DNA of 64,000 nucleotides, taken from NCBI GenBank assembly GCA_009996615.1, contig JAACZU010000016.1, positions 32,008-96,007 of the forward strand. Direction: 5' to 3'. The translations under genes and the position numbers were made by a program. Origin of the DNA: Rhodanobacteraceae bacterium. Its GTDB lineage: Bacteria > Pseudomonadota > Gammaproteobacteria > Xanthomonadales > Rhodanobacteraceae. The notes beneath the pieces were generated by a model, which saw only the letters and a list, made by a program, of their open reading frames with translations, did no database searches and was not told the origin of the DNA. This document shows, piece after piece, positions 17,190-26,648 of the stretch. Position 1 is the first letter of the stretch; each line of letters begins with the position of its first letter.

Positions 17190-17303
17190 GTCCTGCATGG
17201 TGGAGACGAAAGTCGCCCAAGTAAGCAAAGCGCACCGGGCATTTCGCGGCACCGTGTGCGTGTTCCCGGGTGCGGCCTGCAGCCTTGCCCGCGCTTGCGC
17301 GCA

Positions 17304-17369
17304 TGGTGGGACTCGCCGTGGAGCGGTGGCGTGTTGCCGGGCGTAGCGCGCGGCTGCGTCCCACCCTAC
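17304..17369. repeat. Repeat C, copy 2
   Basis: GGTGGGACTCGCCG at the left and GCGCGGCTGCGTCCCACC at the right form an inverted repeat around a 30-base centre. It and the next copy fill much of the 364-base convergent gap (17190-17553) between the SLOG-like gene and rnhB, which has no gene of its own. Confidence 0.7.
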
Positions 17370-17441
17370 GAGGGCCGTTGCGGCGTTGATGGCTGGGCGC
17401 CGCGCGAGCGAATCACCGTCGCATCCGCGTGGCGTTGCGCA

Positions 17442-17505
17442 TGGTGGGACTCGCCGTGGTGCGGTTGCGTCGAGCCGGCTGCTGCGCGCGGCTGCGTCCC
17501 ACCCG
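17442..17505. repeat. Repeat C, copy 3
   Basis: This is a second head-to-tail copy only 70 bases after copy 2, with the same ends (GGTGGGACTCGCCG and GCGCGGCTGCGTCCCACC) and a different centre. Two tandem copies in a convergent gap may act as a bidirectional transcription block. Confidence 0.7.
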
Positions 17506-17553
17506 ACGACAGTACGGTTCGTGCCTGCGCCCTCTAGTGCTGAAGGAGCGGTG

Positions 17554-18147
17554 TCAGAACAGTTCCGGCGCGATCAGCCGCCGCACCGGTGCGAAGCTGC
17601 GCCGATGGATCGCACAGGGGCCGAGCCGTTCGAGCGCGGCGAGGTGCTCGGGCGTGGCGTAGCCCTTGTGGCGGGCGAAGCCGTAGCCGGGATGGCGCGT
17701 GTCGAGTTCGCCCATCAGCGCGTCGCGTGCGGTCTTGGCGAGGATCGAGGCGGCGCTGATCGCCGCCTCGCTGGCGTCGCCGCCGATGATCGCGCGCGCC
17801 GGGCAGGGTAGCTCCTTGGGCAGGCGGTTGCCGTCGATCAGCGCCAGCGTCGGTGCGATGCTGAGTGCCTGCAGCGCACGCGTCATGCCGGCCAGCGTCG
17901 CGCCGAGGATGTTGAGCCGCTCGATCTCGTCGACCTCGACCATGACCACCGACCATGCCAGCGCGGCGGCACGGATCTGCGGCGCCAGCGCGTCGCGCTG
18001 CGCCTCGGCGAGTTGCTTGGAGTCGGCCAGGCCCTCGAGCGGGCGGGACGGATCGAGGATCACTGCGGCGACCACGACCGGCCCGGCCAGCGGGCCGCGG
18101 CCGGCCTCGTCGACGCCGGCGACGAGGGCTTCGGTAGCGATGCTCAT
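17554..18147 (-). CDS. rnhB: Ribonuclease HII
   Basis: RNase HII cuts the RNA strand of RNA-DNA hybrids and starts removal of single ribonucleotides from DNA. The 197-residue length is standard. The catalytic DEDD residues are visible: [17 protein letters not shown] (Asp and Glu of the first motif), [10 protein letters not shown] (third) and [12 protein letters not shown] (fourth). ATG 18147 overlaps the TGA of the upstream sulfatase gene (ATGA), so translation is probably coupled. In many gammaproteobacteria rnhB directly follows lpxB; here a sulfatase gene has come between them. Confidence 0.96.
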   Translation of the reverse strand: MSIATEALVAGVDEAGRGPLAGPVVVAAVILDPSRPLEGLADSKQLAEAQRDALAPQIRAAALAWSVVMVEVDEIERLNILGATLAGMTRALQALSIAPTLALIDGNRLPKELPCPARAIIGGDASEAAISAASILAKTARDALMGELDTRHPGYGFARHKGYATPEHLAALERLGPCAIHRRSFAPVRRLIAPELF

Positions 18148-19877
18148 TCGTGCAGGTCGTGCAGCCTGGTGAAGATGTGGTCGTGGTACGAGGCCAGCAT
18201 CTTCGTCTCCTTGCAGTCGAGGTAGCGGCCCTTGCAGCGCTCGCGCAGCAGAGTGTTGGCCTGCTGGAACGCGTCCTTCGGCACGCCGGCGACATCCAGC
18301 ACGAGCGAGCCGAGGAACGCGATGTCGAGCACCGGGTAATCGAACTTGCGCCGCACCGGGAAATTCGACTTCAGCATGTAGTAGGTGACCCAGTTCGAGG
18401 TGTGTGCGGCTTCCTTCGGCACCTTCTTCGGGATCTGGTTGATCGCGCCGTCGAAGGACGGCTGGTGGTCGCCGAAGTGGACCAGCACGGCCGGCTGCTT
18501 GCCGCCGAGCAGCGACTTCTCCAGCTCGGCCAGCATCGCGTCGGACTGCTGCAGGCGCTCGAGGTAGTTGCCGAGGTTGAGGTTCAGCCAGTCATCCAGC
18601 GCCTTCGGCTTGAACGTGCCGGGGAACAGCGGCTTGTCGTACGGCGGCGGCAGCTCGGCCAGCGGCACCATGTGCGGGCCGTGCTGGTGCAAGGTCAGCA
18701 TGAACACGAACAGCGGCTGGTCCGGGTGCATGCGCTTCTCGTCGGCGTAGATGCGCTGGAACACCGCGAGCAGGTCGGCGTCGCGGCTCTTCCAGCCCAG
18801 GCCGTAGTCGGTGCCGTCGTAGAACGCGTCGAAGCCGTAGTAGTCGTAGGCGTTGCGTGCGTTGAGGAAATCGCCGCTCATCGGATACAGCGCGATCGTG
18901 CGGTAGCCGGCTTCGGAGAACGCCTTCGGCAAGGTGTAGGCGACGCGCGGGGCGAGGTTGTACGGCGCGTACAGGCCGGCGTTGCCGAACAGCGTGTGCG
19001 CAAGGCCGGTCAGGAACGAGAACTCGCTCGTCCAGGTGCCGCCGCCAAACGTGTGCACGCTCATCGGGCCGTGCGCGCGCGTCTGCCGGTCCGGCTCGAA
19101 CATGCGCCGCTTGCACACCGGCAGCGTGCACAGCTTCAGGATGCGCGGATCGAACGTGCTCTCCTCGAGGATCGCGACCACGTCCGGGCGCGTCGGCGGC
19201 GCCTGCAGCGGCCGGTCCAGCTTCCAGTCGATGCCGTGGTCGACGTCCGGCGGGATCGCCGGCACGGTGATGACGGTGTCGTTGAACGAGGTGAAGAAGT
19301 CGGTGATGAAGCTGCGGTCGTTCACCGTGATCCACATCGGCTTGTTGAACACCGCGTTGAACGGGCCGTCCACCGACAGGCAGGTGACCAACAGGCAGCC
19401 GGCCGAGACCGCGCCGAGCCCGCGCGTGCCGATGCGTGCCGCGCGCGGATGCCGCGCGAGCAGCGTGGCGTGCTCGCGGCGGTATGCGACGACCAGCAGC
19501 AGCGGCACCAGCACCAGCGTGGCGAGGCTGGCGCCGAGCAGCAGCGGATAGTGCGAGATGACCTCGAGCGTGCCGGCGTTGACGAAGTAGGCGAGGTCCG
19601 GCGCCAGCAGCGGCGTCGTCAGGTACATGAACTTGAGCGAGGCGGCGATCTCGATCACGCCGAACACCAGCGCGACGACGAGCAGCGAGAACGCCACGCG
19701 CGCGCTGGCGAACAGCGCCAGGAGCAGGCCGAGCAGGACCAGCGTGCCGGCGAAGATCCGCTCCGGTACGGTGTTTTCGGTCAGCGGGCCGAATGCGACC
19801 AGCGCGGCGAACGCGAGCGCGGCCACGGCGCGCAGCAGCGGCGCGCGGCGGGCGGGAGGAGGGGCGGGGTCGATCAT
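18144..19877 (-). CDS. LTA-synthase/MdoB-like membrane sulfatase (paralogue 2)
   Basis: The 577-residue protein has about five N-terminal membrane helices and a periplasmic sulfatase-type domain with the same motifs as the 10855-12552 protein: [34 protein letters not shown] and [11 protein letters not shown]. The two proteins align through the whole length, including YAPYNLAPR and [10 protein letters not shown]. It should transfer a phospho-group onto an envelope glycan or lipid. Its place between lpxB and rnhB suggests a lipid A or LPS-related job, but this is inference. ATG 19877 starts [11 protein letters not shown]; the larger track ORF upstream is an lpxB shadow. Confidence 0.85.
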   Translation of the reverse strand: MIDPAPPPARRAPLLRAVAALAFAALVAFGPLTENTVPERIFAGTLVLLGLLLALFASARVAFSLLVVALVFGVIEIAASLKFMYLTTPLLAPDLAYFVNAGTLEVISHYPLLLGASLATLVLVPLLLVVAYRREHATLLARHPRAARIGTRGLGAVSAGCLLVTCLSVDGPFNAVFNKPMWITVNDRSFITDFFTSFNDTVITVPAIPPDVDHGIDWKLDRPLQAPPTRPDVVAILEESTFDPRILKLCTLPVCKRRMFEPDRQTRAHGPMSVHTFGGGTWTSEFSFLTGLAHTLFGNAGLYAPYNLAPRVAYTLPKAFSEAGYRTIALYPMSGDFLNARNAYDYYGFDAFYDGTDYGLGWKSRDADLLAVFQRIYADEKRMHPDQPLFVFMLTLHQHGPHMVPLAELPPPYDKPLFPGTFKPKALDDWLNLNLGNYLERLQQSDAMLAELEKSLLGGKQPAVLVHFGDHQPSFDGAINQIPKKVPKEAAHTSNWVTYYMLKSNFPVRRKFDYPVLDIAFLGSLVLDVAGVPKDAFQQANTLLRERCKGRYLDCKETKMLASYHDHIFTRLHDLHE

Positions 19878-19942
19878 GCGGTGGCGGCCATCGGGCGCAT
19901 CCTGCGCAGGCGCACGGCTGGCGTCAATGTGCGCGAACTCGC

Positions 19943-21208
19943 TCAAGCGTCGGCGGCCGGCCCGACCAGTTCGGCGATTGCCGCGGCGGCGCCGCGGCTG
20001 GCGTCGCCGCGCAGGGCCAGGTGCAGGCGGCGATACTCGGCCAGCAGCGCCGGATCGGGCGCGCGCGCCGCCAGCAGCGGGCGTATCGCGTCGGCCAGCG
20101 CGGCCGGCGTGCAGGCGTCCTGCATCAGTTCCGGCGCGAGGTCGCGCCCGGCCAGCACGTTTGGCAGCGCGTAGCGCGCGGTCTTGAGCATCCCGAACGC
20201 CTTGACGATGCGGTAGGTCAGCGGCGCGATGCGGTAGGCGACCACCATCGGCCGCTTCGCCAGCATTGCCTCGAGCGTGGCTGTGCCGGAGGCGAGCAGG
20301 ATCGCGTCGGCGGCGATCATGGCTTCGTGCGCATGGCCGTCGAGGACGTGAATGGGGAATGGGGCATCGGGAAAGGAGGAAGCGGGCATGGCGGCTGCCG
20401 CGTGCCCTGCGATTCCCGTTTCCCGATTCCCGATTCCTGCCTTCGCGAGCACGCTCGCGAAGGCTTCGCGGCATCGGGCATTGGCCATCGGCGCGACGAC
20501 CTGCAGGTGCGGGATCTCGGCGGCGAGCTGGCTTGCGGCGGCGAGGAAGTCGGCGCCGAGCCGCGCGATCTCGCCGAGGCGGCTGCCGGGCAGCAGCGCC
20601 AGCACCGGCGCGTCGGCCGGCAGGCCGAGCGCGGCGCGCGCGGCGGCGCGGTCGGGTTCGAGCGGGAACGCGTCGGCGAGCGGGTGGCCGACGAAGCGCG
20701 CATCGACGCCGTGGCGCGCGTAGATCGGCGGCTCCATCGGGAACAGGCACAGCACGCGGTCGGCGCTGCGGCCGATCTTCGCCGCGCGCTGCTGGCGCCA
20801 GGCCCAGATCGACGGGCTGACGTAGTGCACGGTGCGGATGCCGCCGCGCTTGAGCGTGCGCTCGAGGCCGAGGTTGAAGTCCGGCGCGTCGATGCCGATG
20901 AACGCATCCGGCTGCCACGCGCGCACGCGCCGCGCGACATCGCGGCGGATGGCGAGCAGTCCGGGCAGGTGCCTGAGCACCTCGACCAGCCCCATCACGG
21001 CGAGCTTCTCCGCCGGATACCAGGCCTCGAGTCCGGCCGCGACCATCCGCGGCCCGCCGACCCCGGCGAACTGCGCTTCCGGAAAGCGCTCGCGCAGCGC
21101 CGCGATCAGCCCGGCGCCGAGCAGGTCACCGGACGCCTCGCCGGCGACGAGGGCGAAGCGCTTCGCGCCGGGAATCGGGAATGGGGAATCGGGAATCGGA
21201 AACTGCAT
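19943..21208 (-). CDS. lpxB: Lipid-A-disaccharide synthase, with repeat-encoded insertion
   Basis: LpxB joins UDP-diacylglucosamine to lipid X to give the lipid A disaccharide at the inner membrane. Family motifs are clear: FALVAGEASGDLLGAGLI, FIGIDAPDFNLGLER, VHYVSPSIWAWRQ, LLPGSRLGEI, LLASGTATLEAMLAKRPMVV. Two features are odd. First, the N-terminus (MQFPIPDSPFPIPGAK) is encoded by the C-rich arm of a heptameric repeat; GTG 21319, overlapping the lpxA stop, keeps the same frame and is an alternative start. Second, around residues 256-287, about 20-25 residues more than E. coli LpxB (KAGIGNRETGIAGH...SSFPDAPFPIH) are encoded by another repeat pair (20349-20440). Both keep the frame, and catalytic motifs on each side are intact, so the enzyme is probably active. 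Confidence 0.93.
   Translation of the reverse strand: MQFPIPDSPFPIPGAKRFALVAGEASGDLLGAGLIAALRERFPEAQFAGVGGPRMVAAGLEAWYPAEKLAVMGLVEVLRHLPGLLAIRRDVARRVRAWQPDAFIGIDAPDFNLGLERTLKRGGIRTVHYVSPSIWAWRQQRAAKIGRSADRVLCLFPMEPPIYARHGVDARFVGHPLADAFPLEPDRAAARAALGLPADAPVLALLPGSRLGEIARLGADFLAAASQLAAEIPHLQVVAPMANARCREAFASVLAKAGIGNRETGIAGHAAAAMPASSFPDAPFPIHVLDGHAHEAMIAADAILLASGTATLEAMLAKRPMVVAYRIAPLTYRIVKAFGMLKTARYALPNVLAGRDLAPELMQDACTPAALADAIRPLLAARAPDPALLAEYRRLHLALRGDASRGAAAAIAELVGPAADA
20349..20440. repeat. Repeat D inverted pair inside lpxB
   Basis: On the + strand a G-rich arm (GAATGGGGAATGGGGCATCG, GGAAAGG) is followed after about 40 bases by the C-rich arm (GATTCCCGTTTCCCGATTCC, CGATTCC). It is the same heptamer family seen between other genes in this window, here within a coding region and in frame. 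Confidence 0.85.
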
Positions 21209-21311
21209 GTCGCCAGGTCGATGCGTGCTCGCGATCCGGACCCCGCGCTTGCCGTTGGCAGGAGCGGGCGCCTGCTCGCCCGATTCCCGATTCCCCATTC
21301 CCGATTCCCGG
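21169..21311. repeat. Repeat D inverted pair at the lpxA-lpxB junction
   Basis: The left arm GGGAATCGGGAATGGGGAAT (with GGGAATCGG after it) and the right arm CGATTCCCGATTCCCCATTC, CCGATTCCC flank about 78 bases. The right arm starts a few bases from the lpxA stop codon; the left arm encodes the first residues of LpxB. Confidence 0.85.
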
Positions 21312-21315
21312 TTCT

Positions 21316-22086
21316 TCACCTCGCCAACGCCCGCCCGCTGCGCTCGATGAAGTCGAGCAGCGCGGCGACGTCGGCGCTGTCCCTGGCCTGCTCGGCGAGC
21401 TTCTCGCGCGCCTCGGCCAGCGGCGTGCCGGCGACGTAGACGGTGCGGTAGGCGCGCTTGATCGCGGCGATGCGCTCGGCGTCGAAGCCGCGGCGCTTGA
21501 GGCCTTCGCTGTTGATGCCGCGCGGGCGCGCGTAGTCGCCGGCGATCATCACGAACGGCGGCACGTCGCCGTTGACGAGGCTGCCCATGCCGACGAACGC
21601 GTGCGCGCCGATCTTGCAGAACTGGTGGATGCCGGTGAAGCCGCCGAGGATTGCGTGATCGCCGACCTCGACGTGGCCGGCGAGCGTGGCGTTGTTGGCG
21701 AACACGACATGGTTGCCGACGATGCAGTCGTGCGCGACGTGCACGTAGGCCATGATCCAGTTGTCGTCGCCGATGCGCGTGACGCCGCCGCCGTCGGCGG
21801 TGCCGCGGTTGAACGTGGTGAACTCGCGGATCACGTTGCGGTCGCCGATCACCAGCTCGCTGAGCTCGCCGTGGAACTTCTTGTCCTGCGGTTCGGCGCC
21901 GAGCGAGGCGAACTGGAAGATGCGGTTGTCGCTTCCGATGCGTGTGGCGCCCTCGATCACGACATGCGGACCGATGCGGGTGCGATCGCCGATCTCGACA
22001 TCCGGCCCGACGATGCTGTACGGGCCGATGTGGACATCGGCGCCGATCTTCGCGGCCGGGTCGACGAGGGCGGTCGCGTGGATCAT
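21316..22086 (-). CDS. lpxA: UDP-N-acetylglucosamine O-acyltransferase
   Basis: LpxA adds the first 3-hydroxyacyl chain to UDP-GlcNAc, the first step of lipid A synthesis; it is a cytosolic trimer with a left-handed beta-helix. The 256-residue protein shows hexapeptide repeats from the start ([20 protein letters not shown]), the catalytic His region ([15 protein letters not shown]) and [22 protein letters not shown] 22086 shares a base with the fabZ stop (TGATG), so the start is well fixed; the longer track ORF adds seven residues from fabZ. Confidence 0.97.
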   Translation of the reverse strand: MIHATALVDPAAKIGADVHIGPYSIVGPDVEIGDRTRIGPHVVIEGATRIGSDNRIFQFASLGAEPQDKKFHGELSELVIGDRNVIREFTTFNRGTADGGGVTRIGDDNWIMAYVHVAHDCIVGNHVVFANNATLAGHVEVGDHAILGGFTGIHQFCKIGAHAFVGMGSLVNGDVPPFVMIAGDYARPRGINSEGLKRRGFDAERIAAIKRAYRTVYVAGTPLAEAREKLAEQARDSADVAALLDFIERSGRALAR

Positions 22087-22553
22087 CAGCGCGCGACCTC
22101 GGCGCAAAGCATCTCGGCTTCGGCTGCGAGCTGGTCGCCGACGAAGGCGCGGCCCTGGAACTGGCTCATGTTGCGCATCGAGCGCTTGTGCTCGACCTCC
22201 AGGCGCAACTGGTCGCCCGGCACGACGGTGCGGTTGAAGCGCGCGTTGTCGACCTTGACCAGGTAGAACACGGCCGGCTTGGCCGCCTCGTGCGGCACCG
22301 ACAGCTTGATCATCACGCCGGCTGCCTGCGCCATCGCCTCCACGATCAGCACGCCCGGCATGACCGGGTGGCCCGGGAAATGGCCCTGGAAGAACGGTTC
22401 GTTGATGGTGACGTTCTTCAGCGCGGTCACGCGCTTGCCTGGCTCGAGCGCGACGATGCGGTCGAGCAGCAGGAACGGATAGCGGTGCGGCAGGATCGCC
22501 GCGATCTGCTCGACGCCGATCGGGAGCTGCAGCGCGGCGGGGTGTTCGTTCAT
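22086..22553 (-). CDS. fabZ: 3-hydroxyacyl-ACP dehydratase FabZ
   Basis: FabZ dehydrates 3-hydroxyacyl-ACP in fatty acid elongation and competes with LpxA/LpxD for the same substrates. The 155-residue protein has the hot-dog fold motif [14 protein letters not shown], the catalytic [20 protein letters not shown], and [13 protein letters not shown] 22553 overlaps the lpxD stop (ATGA) and its stop overlaps the lpxA start (TGATG). The track lists it only as the tail of a larger out-of-place ORF. Confidence 0.97.
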   Translation of the reverse strand: MNEHPAALQLPIGVEQIAAILPHRYPFLLLDRIVALEPGKRVTALKNVTINEPFFQGHFPGHPVMPGVLIVEAMAQAAGVMIKLSVPHEAAKPAVFYLVKVDNARFNRTVVPGDQLRLEVEHKRSMRNMSQFQGRAFVGDQLAAEAEMLCAEVAR

Positions 22554-23575
22554 GGGTCTTCTTCCTTCCCGGCGGCGCCGACGCGCCGCGCGATTTCGTC
22601 CAGGTGCCTGAAGCGCGCCGCGTTGCGCCGCCACAGCCGGTTCGGCTGGATCGGCGTGCCGGACGAGTATTCGCCGGGCTCGCGGAGCGAATGCGTGACC
22701 AGGCTCATTGCGGTCACGGTGACGCGATCGGCCAGGCTCAAATGACCGAGTATGCCAGCGCCGCCGCCGATCAGGCAGTATCGCCCGATCGTGGCGCTGC
22801 CGGCGACGGCGGCGCAGCCGGCCAGCGCGCTGTGCGCGCCGATGCGGACGTTGTGCGCGATCTGGATCTGGTTGTCGAGGCGCACGTCCTCCTCGAGCAC
22901 GGTGTCGCCGAGCGCGCCGCGGTCGATGGTGGTGTTGGCGCCGATCTCGCAGTCGTCGCCGACGACGACGCCGCCGAGCTGCGGCACCTTGATCCAATGG
23001 TCGCGATCGAACGCGAGGCCGAAGCCGTCGGCGCCGAGTACCGCGCCGGGATGGACCAGCACGCGCTTGCCGAGCGTGACGTCCTGCACCAGCGTCACGC
23101 GCGCGACCAGGCGCGATTGCGCGCCGACCGCGCAGTCGCGGCCGACGATGCAATGCGGCCCGAGCACCGCGCCGTCGTCGACGCGCGCGCCGTCCTCGAT
23201 CACGCAGTACGGGCCGATGCTGGCGCCGGCGGCGATCGTGGCGGTGGCGGCGACGACCGCGCTGGGGTGGATGCCGGGCGCGGCGGCCGGCTGGCGTTCG
23301 TACAGCGCGGCGATCTTCGCGAACGCGACGTATGGGTCGCGCGCGATCAGGCAGGAGCCGTCCCAGGCGTCCGCGTCGGCTTCGCGCAGCACCACGGCGG
23401 CAGCCTGCGTCTGCGCCAGCTGCGCGCGGTAGCGCGGGTTGGCGAGGAAGCCGAGCTGCGTCGGACCGGCTTGCGCCAGCGTGGCGACGCCGGCGATCGG
23501 CTGCTGGGGATCGCCGCGCATCGCGAGCTCGAAGCGCGCGGCGAGCTGGCCGAGGGTGAAGGTCGCGGTGGTCAT
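22550..23575 (-). CDS. lpxD: UDP-3-O-acylglucosamine N-acyltransferase
   Basis: LpxD adds the second 3-hydroxyacyl chain, on nitrogen, in lipid A synthesis. The 341-residue protein has the N-terminal uridine-binding domain ([31 protein letters not shown]) and then hexapeptide repeats ([37 protein letters not shown] with the FGxAF-type loop; [20 protein letters not shown] with the catalytic His). ATG 23575 overlaps the skp stop (ATGA). Length and motifs are standard. Confidence 0.97.
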   Translation of the reverse strand: MTTATFTLGQLAARFELAMRGDPQQPIAGVATLAQAGPTQLGFLANPRYRAQLAQTQAAAVVLREADADAWDGSCLIARDPYVAFAKIAALYERQPAAAPGIHPSAVVAATATIAAGASIGPYCVIEDGARVDDGAVLGPHCIVGRDCAVGAQSRLVARVTLVQDVTLGKRVLVHPGAVLGADGFGLAFDRDHWIKVPQLGGVVVGDDCEIGANTTIDRGALGDTVLEEDVRLDNQIQIAHNVRIGAHSALAGCAAVAGSATIGRYCLIGGGAGILGHLSLADRVTVTAMSLVTHSLREPGEYSSGTPIQPNRLWRRNAARFRHLDEIARRVGAAGKEEDP

Positions 23576-24123
23576 GGCGTGGACGCTTTCGGCGGCTGGC
23601 GGCGCAGGCGTTCGAGGATGCGCTCGGTCACGTCGACGCGCGGGCTGGCGTAGACGACCGGGCTCGGCACGATCAGGTCGAAGCCCTGCTCGCGCGCGAA
23701 CTCAACCACCGCATCGTTGATCTCGCGCCAGCTGCGGTCGAGTTCCTGGTCGCTGCGCGTCTTCAACTCGGCGCGCAGGTTGTCGCGGTTGCGCTTGATC
23801 GAGCGGTCGAGTGCGTCGATCTCGCGCTGCAGCGCGTCGGCGTCCGCCTTCGGCAGCGTCGCGGCGGTGCGCGCCTGGCGCGCGCGCAGCTCGGCGGCGC
23901 GCTGCTCGTCGGCCTTCAGCGCGGCGTCGCGCGCGGCGAATTCACGCTCGAGCTTCTGCCGCCCGGCAAGCACCTGCGGCGCACTGTCGAGCAGGCGCTT
24001 CATGTCGACGTAGCCGATCTTCGTCGCTGCAGGCGTCTGCGCGTGCGCGCCGCCGGCAAGGGCCAGCGTCGAGGCGAGCAGCATCGCTAGCAAACGGCCC
24101 GATGCTGATGCTGGCTGCGCCAT
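23572..24123 (-). CDS. skp: OmpH/Skp-family periplasmic chaperone
   Basis: Skp is a trimeric periplasmic chaperone that holds unfolded outer-membrane proteins for BamA. The 183-residue protein has a signal peptide (LLAMLLASTLALAGGAHA), then KIGYVDMKRLLDSAPQV, the start of the OmpH fold, a long coiled coil rich in Lys, Arg, Asp and Glu (about 50-125), and a C-terminal strand region (FDLIVPSPVVYASPRVDVTE). It lies between bamA and lpxD as in most gammaproteobacteria. Confidence 0.93.
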   Translation of the reverse strand: MAQPASASGRLLAMLLASTLALAGGAHAQTPAATKIGYVDMKRLLDSAPQVLAGRQKLEREFAARDAALKADEQRAAELRARQARTAATLPKADADALQREIDALDRSIKRNRDNLRAELKTRSDQELDRSWREINDAVVEFAREQGFDLIVPSPVVYASPRVDVTERILERLRRQPPKASTP

Positions 24124-24172
24124 CCGGCGTCTTCCTCGTTGCTGCGCCGTCCCCGGTGGACCTCGGTGTGGA

Positions 24173-26569
24173 TCAGAAGGTGTTGCCGAACGTGAACTGG
24201 ATCATCTCGGTGTCGTCGCCGGGCTTCTTGCGGATCGGCTTGGCGAAGTTGATCACGATCGGGCCGACCGGTGCGCGCCACTGGAACGAGATGCCGGTGG
24301 ACGCACGCAGCTCGCTGGCGCTCCAGCTCTTGTAGGGCTTGCAGGCGTCGAGCGTGCAGAGGGTGTTCTTGAACACGTTGCCGACGTCGACGAACCAGGT
24401 CAGGCGCGTGCTGTCGTCGTTCTCCTTCATGAACGGCGTCGGGAAGATCACCTCGGCCGAGGCGACCGTCTTGAACGCGCCGCCGAGCGGCAGGCGGCAG
24501 TACTTGTTCGACGGCGGACAGTTGGTCGGGTCGAACACCGTGTACGGGCCGAGCGTGTTGTCGCGGAAGCCACGCACGTCGGAGACGCCACCGGCATAGA
24601 AATTCTCGAAGAACGGCAGGCCGCCGAGGTTGGCGATGTAGCGCGGGTGGTCCGCCGGCAGCACGCTCTTGGGCGCGTTCCAGGTGTCGCCGTAGCCGAC
24701 CATGAAGTGGCCGTAGAAGGTCAGGCTGTCGGTCATGCGCAGGTACTGCGCGAAGCGGTAGTTGATCTTGTAGTACTCGACCGTCGAGCCCGGCAGCGTC
24801 GCTTCCAGCGACAGCGACTGCAGCGAGCCGCGGGTCGGGTTCCAGTAGCGGTTGCGCGTGTCGTGCGCCCACGACAGCTGCATGTTCCAGGTGTGGAACG
24901 TGCGGTGGCCGAGGTTGTCGATGTAGTCGACGATGTTCTGCGGCGTGCCGTAGTAGGCCGTGATGCCGGTCTTGCTGACGCCGAGCTGGGTGTTGATCGT
25001 GTCCGACTCGGTGATCGGCAAGCTCGCGTAGATGTTGAACGCGTCGGTGTTGCTGAGGTAGCTGGCGATGTTCTGCTCGCTCGCGTCCAGCTCGGTGTGC
25101 TGGATGTCGTAGCCGATGCCGATGCCGTCGTCGGTCAGGTACGGCTCGTAGTAGGACAGCTGGTAGCGCTGCAGGTACGAGCTGCGCATGGCCGACACCG
25201 ACACGCGGTCGCCGCTGCCGAAGAAGTTGTTCTGCGTCACCGCGACGCTGCCGATCAGACCCTGCAGCTGCGAGTAGCCGAGGCCGAACGTGAACTGGCC
25301 GGAGTTTTGCTCCTCGACCGCGACGGCCAGGTCGACCTGGTCCTCGGTACCGGGCACCTTGGGCGTCTCGATCGACACGGTCTTGAAGTAGCCCAGGCGC
25401 TGCAGGCGGATCTTCGAGCGGTCGATCGCCGCTTGCGAATACCAGGCGCCTTCGAGCTGGCGCATCTCGCGGCGAAGCACCTCGTCCTCGGTATGCGAGT
25501 TGCCCTTGAACACGATCTGGCGCACGTAGACGCGCTTGCCCGGATCGATGAAGAAGTTGATGCCGACGGTGCGCTTTTCCTTGTCGATCGCCGGCAGCGG
25601 CTGCACTTCGGCGAACGCGTAGCCGATGTTGGACAGCGCCGCAGTGATCGCGTCGACCGACTGCTCGACCTTCTTGCGCGAGAACACGTCGCCGGCCTTG
25701 GCCTGGATCATCTTGCGCAGGTCGTCTTCCTTGAGCACCAGCGTGCCGGTCAGCTTGATGTCGCTGATCGTGTAGACCTCGCCTTCCTTGATGTTGGCGA
25801 CGACGTACATCTTGCGCTTGTCGGGGCTGATCGAGACCTGGGTCGACTCGACGTTGAAGTCGGCGTAGCCGCGGTCCATGTAGTAGGACTGCAGCTTCTC
25901 GAGGTCGCCGGACAGCTTTTCGCGCGAGTACTGGTCGTCCTTGGAGTACCAGGAGGTCCAGTTCGAGGTATCGGACTCGAATTCCTCGCGGATCGCCTTG
26001 TCCGGGAAGGTGGTGTTGCCGACGATGTTCAGGTGTTTGATCTTCGCCGCCTTGCCTTCGGCGATGTTGATCGCGATCTCGATGCGGTTGCGGTCGAGGT
26101 TGACGGTGGCGGTCTTGACCGAGACGTTGTACTTGCCGCGGTTGTAGTACTGGCGGGTCAGCTCGCTCTGTACCTCGGCCAGCTTGAGCGGATCGTACGA
26201 CTCGCCCTCGGCCAGGCCGATGCCCTTGAGGCCCTTGAGCAGGTCTTCTTCCTTGAGGTCCTTGTTGCCGCGGATCGCGATCTTGCTGATCTGCGGGCGC
26301 TCCTTCACGGTCACGACGAGGATGTCGCCCTGGCGGCCGAGCTGCACGTCGTTGAAGAAGCCGGTCTTGTACAGCGCGCGGATCGCCTGCTCGGCGCGGT
26401 CAGGCGTCAGCGCGTCGCCCTTCTCGACCGGCAGGTAGGTGAACACCGTGCCCGCGGCGATGCGCGACAGGCCGTCGATGCGGATGTCGGAGATCGTGAA
26501 CGTGTCGAATGCGGAGGCGTGGCGCGCGGCGAGAAAGGCGAGCAGGAAAACAGCGGCAATACGCTTCAT
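24173..26569 (-). CDS. bamA: Outer-membrane protein assembly factor BamA
   Basis: BamA is the essential Omp85 beta-barrel that inserts outer-membrane proteins. The 798-residue protein has a signal peptide (MKRIAAVFLLAFLAARHASA), five POTRA domains (about 22-420; start FTISDIRIDGLSRI) and a 16-strand barrel ending FTFGNTF with a C-terminal Phe. The loop-6 region GVSDVRGFRDNTLGPY carries the conserved VRGF motif. I used ATG 26569, six bases after a GTG (26575) that the track uses; GGAAG is upstream of both. Gene order rseP-bamA-skp-lpxD is conserved. Confidence 0.97.
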   Translation of the reverse strand: MKRIAAVFLLAFLAARHASAFDTFTISDIRIDGLSRIAAGTVFTYLPVEKGDALTPDRAEQAIRALYKTGFFNDVQLGRQGDILVVTVKERPQISKIAIRGNKDLKEEDLLKGLKGIGLAEGESYDPLKLAEVQSELTRQYYNRGKYNVSVKTATVNLDRNRIEIAINIAEGKAAKIKHLNIVGNTTFPDKAIREEFESDTSNWTSWYSKDDQYSREKLSGDLEKLQSYYMDRGYADFNVESTQVSISPDKRKMYVVANIKEGEVYTISDIKLTGTLVLKEDDLRKMIQAKAGDVFSRKKVEQSVDAITAALSNIGYAFAEVQPLPAIDKEKRTVGINFFIDPGKRVYVRQIVFKGNSHTEDEVLRREMRQLEGAWYSQAAIDRSKIRLQRLGYFKTVSIETPKVPGTEDQVDLAVAVEEQNSGQFTFGLGYSQLQGLIGSVAVTQNNFFGSGDRVSVSAMRSSYLQRYQLSYYEPYLTDDGIGIGYDIQHTELDASEQNIASYLSNTDAFNIYASLPITESDTINTQLGVSKTGITAYYGTPQNIVDYIDNLGHRTFHTWNMQLSWAHDTRNRYWNPTRGSLQSLSLEATLPGSTVEYYKINYRFAQYLRMTDSLTFYGHFMVGYGDTWNAPKSVLPADHPRYIANLGGLPFFENFYAGGVSDVRGFRDNTLGPYTVFDPTNCPPSNKYCRLPLGGAFKTVASAEVIFPTPFMKENDDSTRLTWFVDVGNVFKNTLCTLDACKPYKSWSASELRASTGISFQWRAPVGPIVINFAKPIRKKPGDDTEMIQFTFGNTF

Positions 26570-26648
26570 CGTCACTTCCGTCTGGGCATCGTGGGGCCCG
26601 CGACGGGTACTGCCGCGGCCTGGTGTTTGTTTCGGGGCAGAACCGCGA

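Noticed and set aside
18150-20174. 674-residue plus-strand ORF opposite the second sulfatase
   Set aside because: It is an antisense shadow without motifs; the sulfatase motifs are clear on the minus strand.
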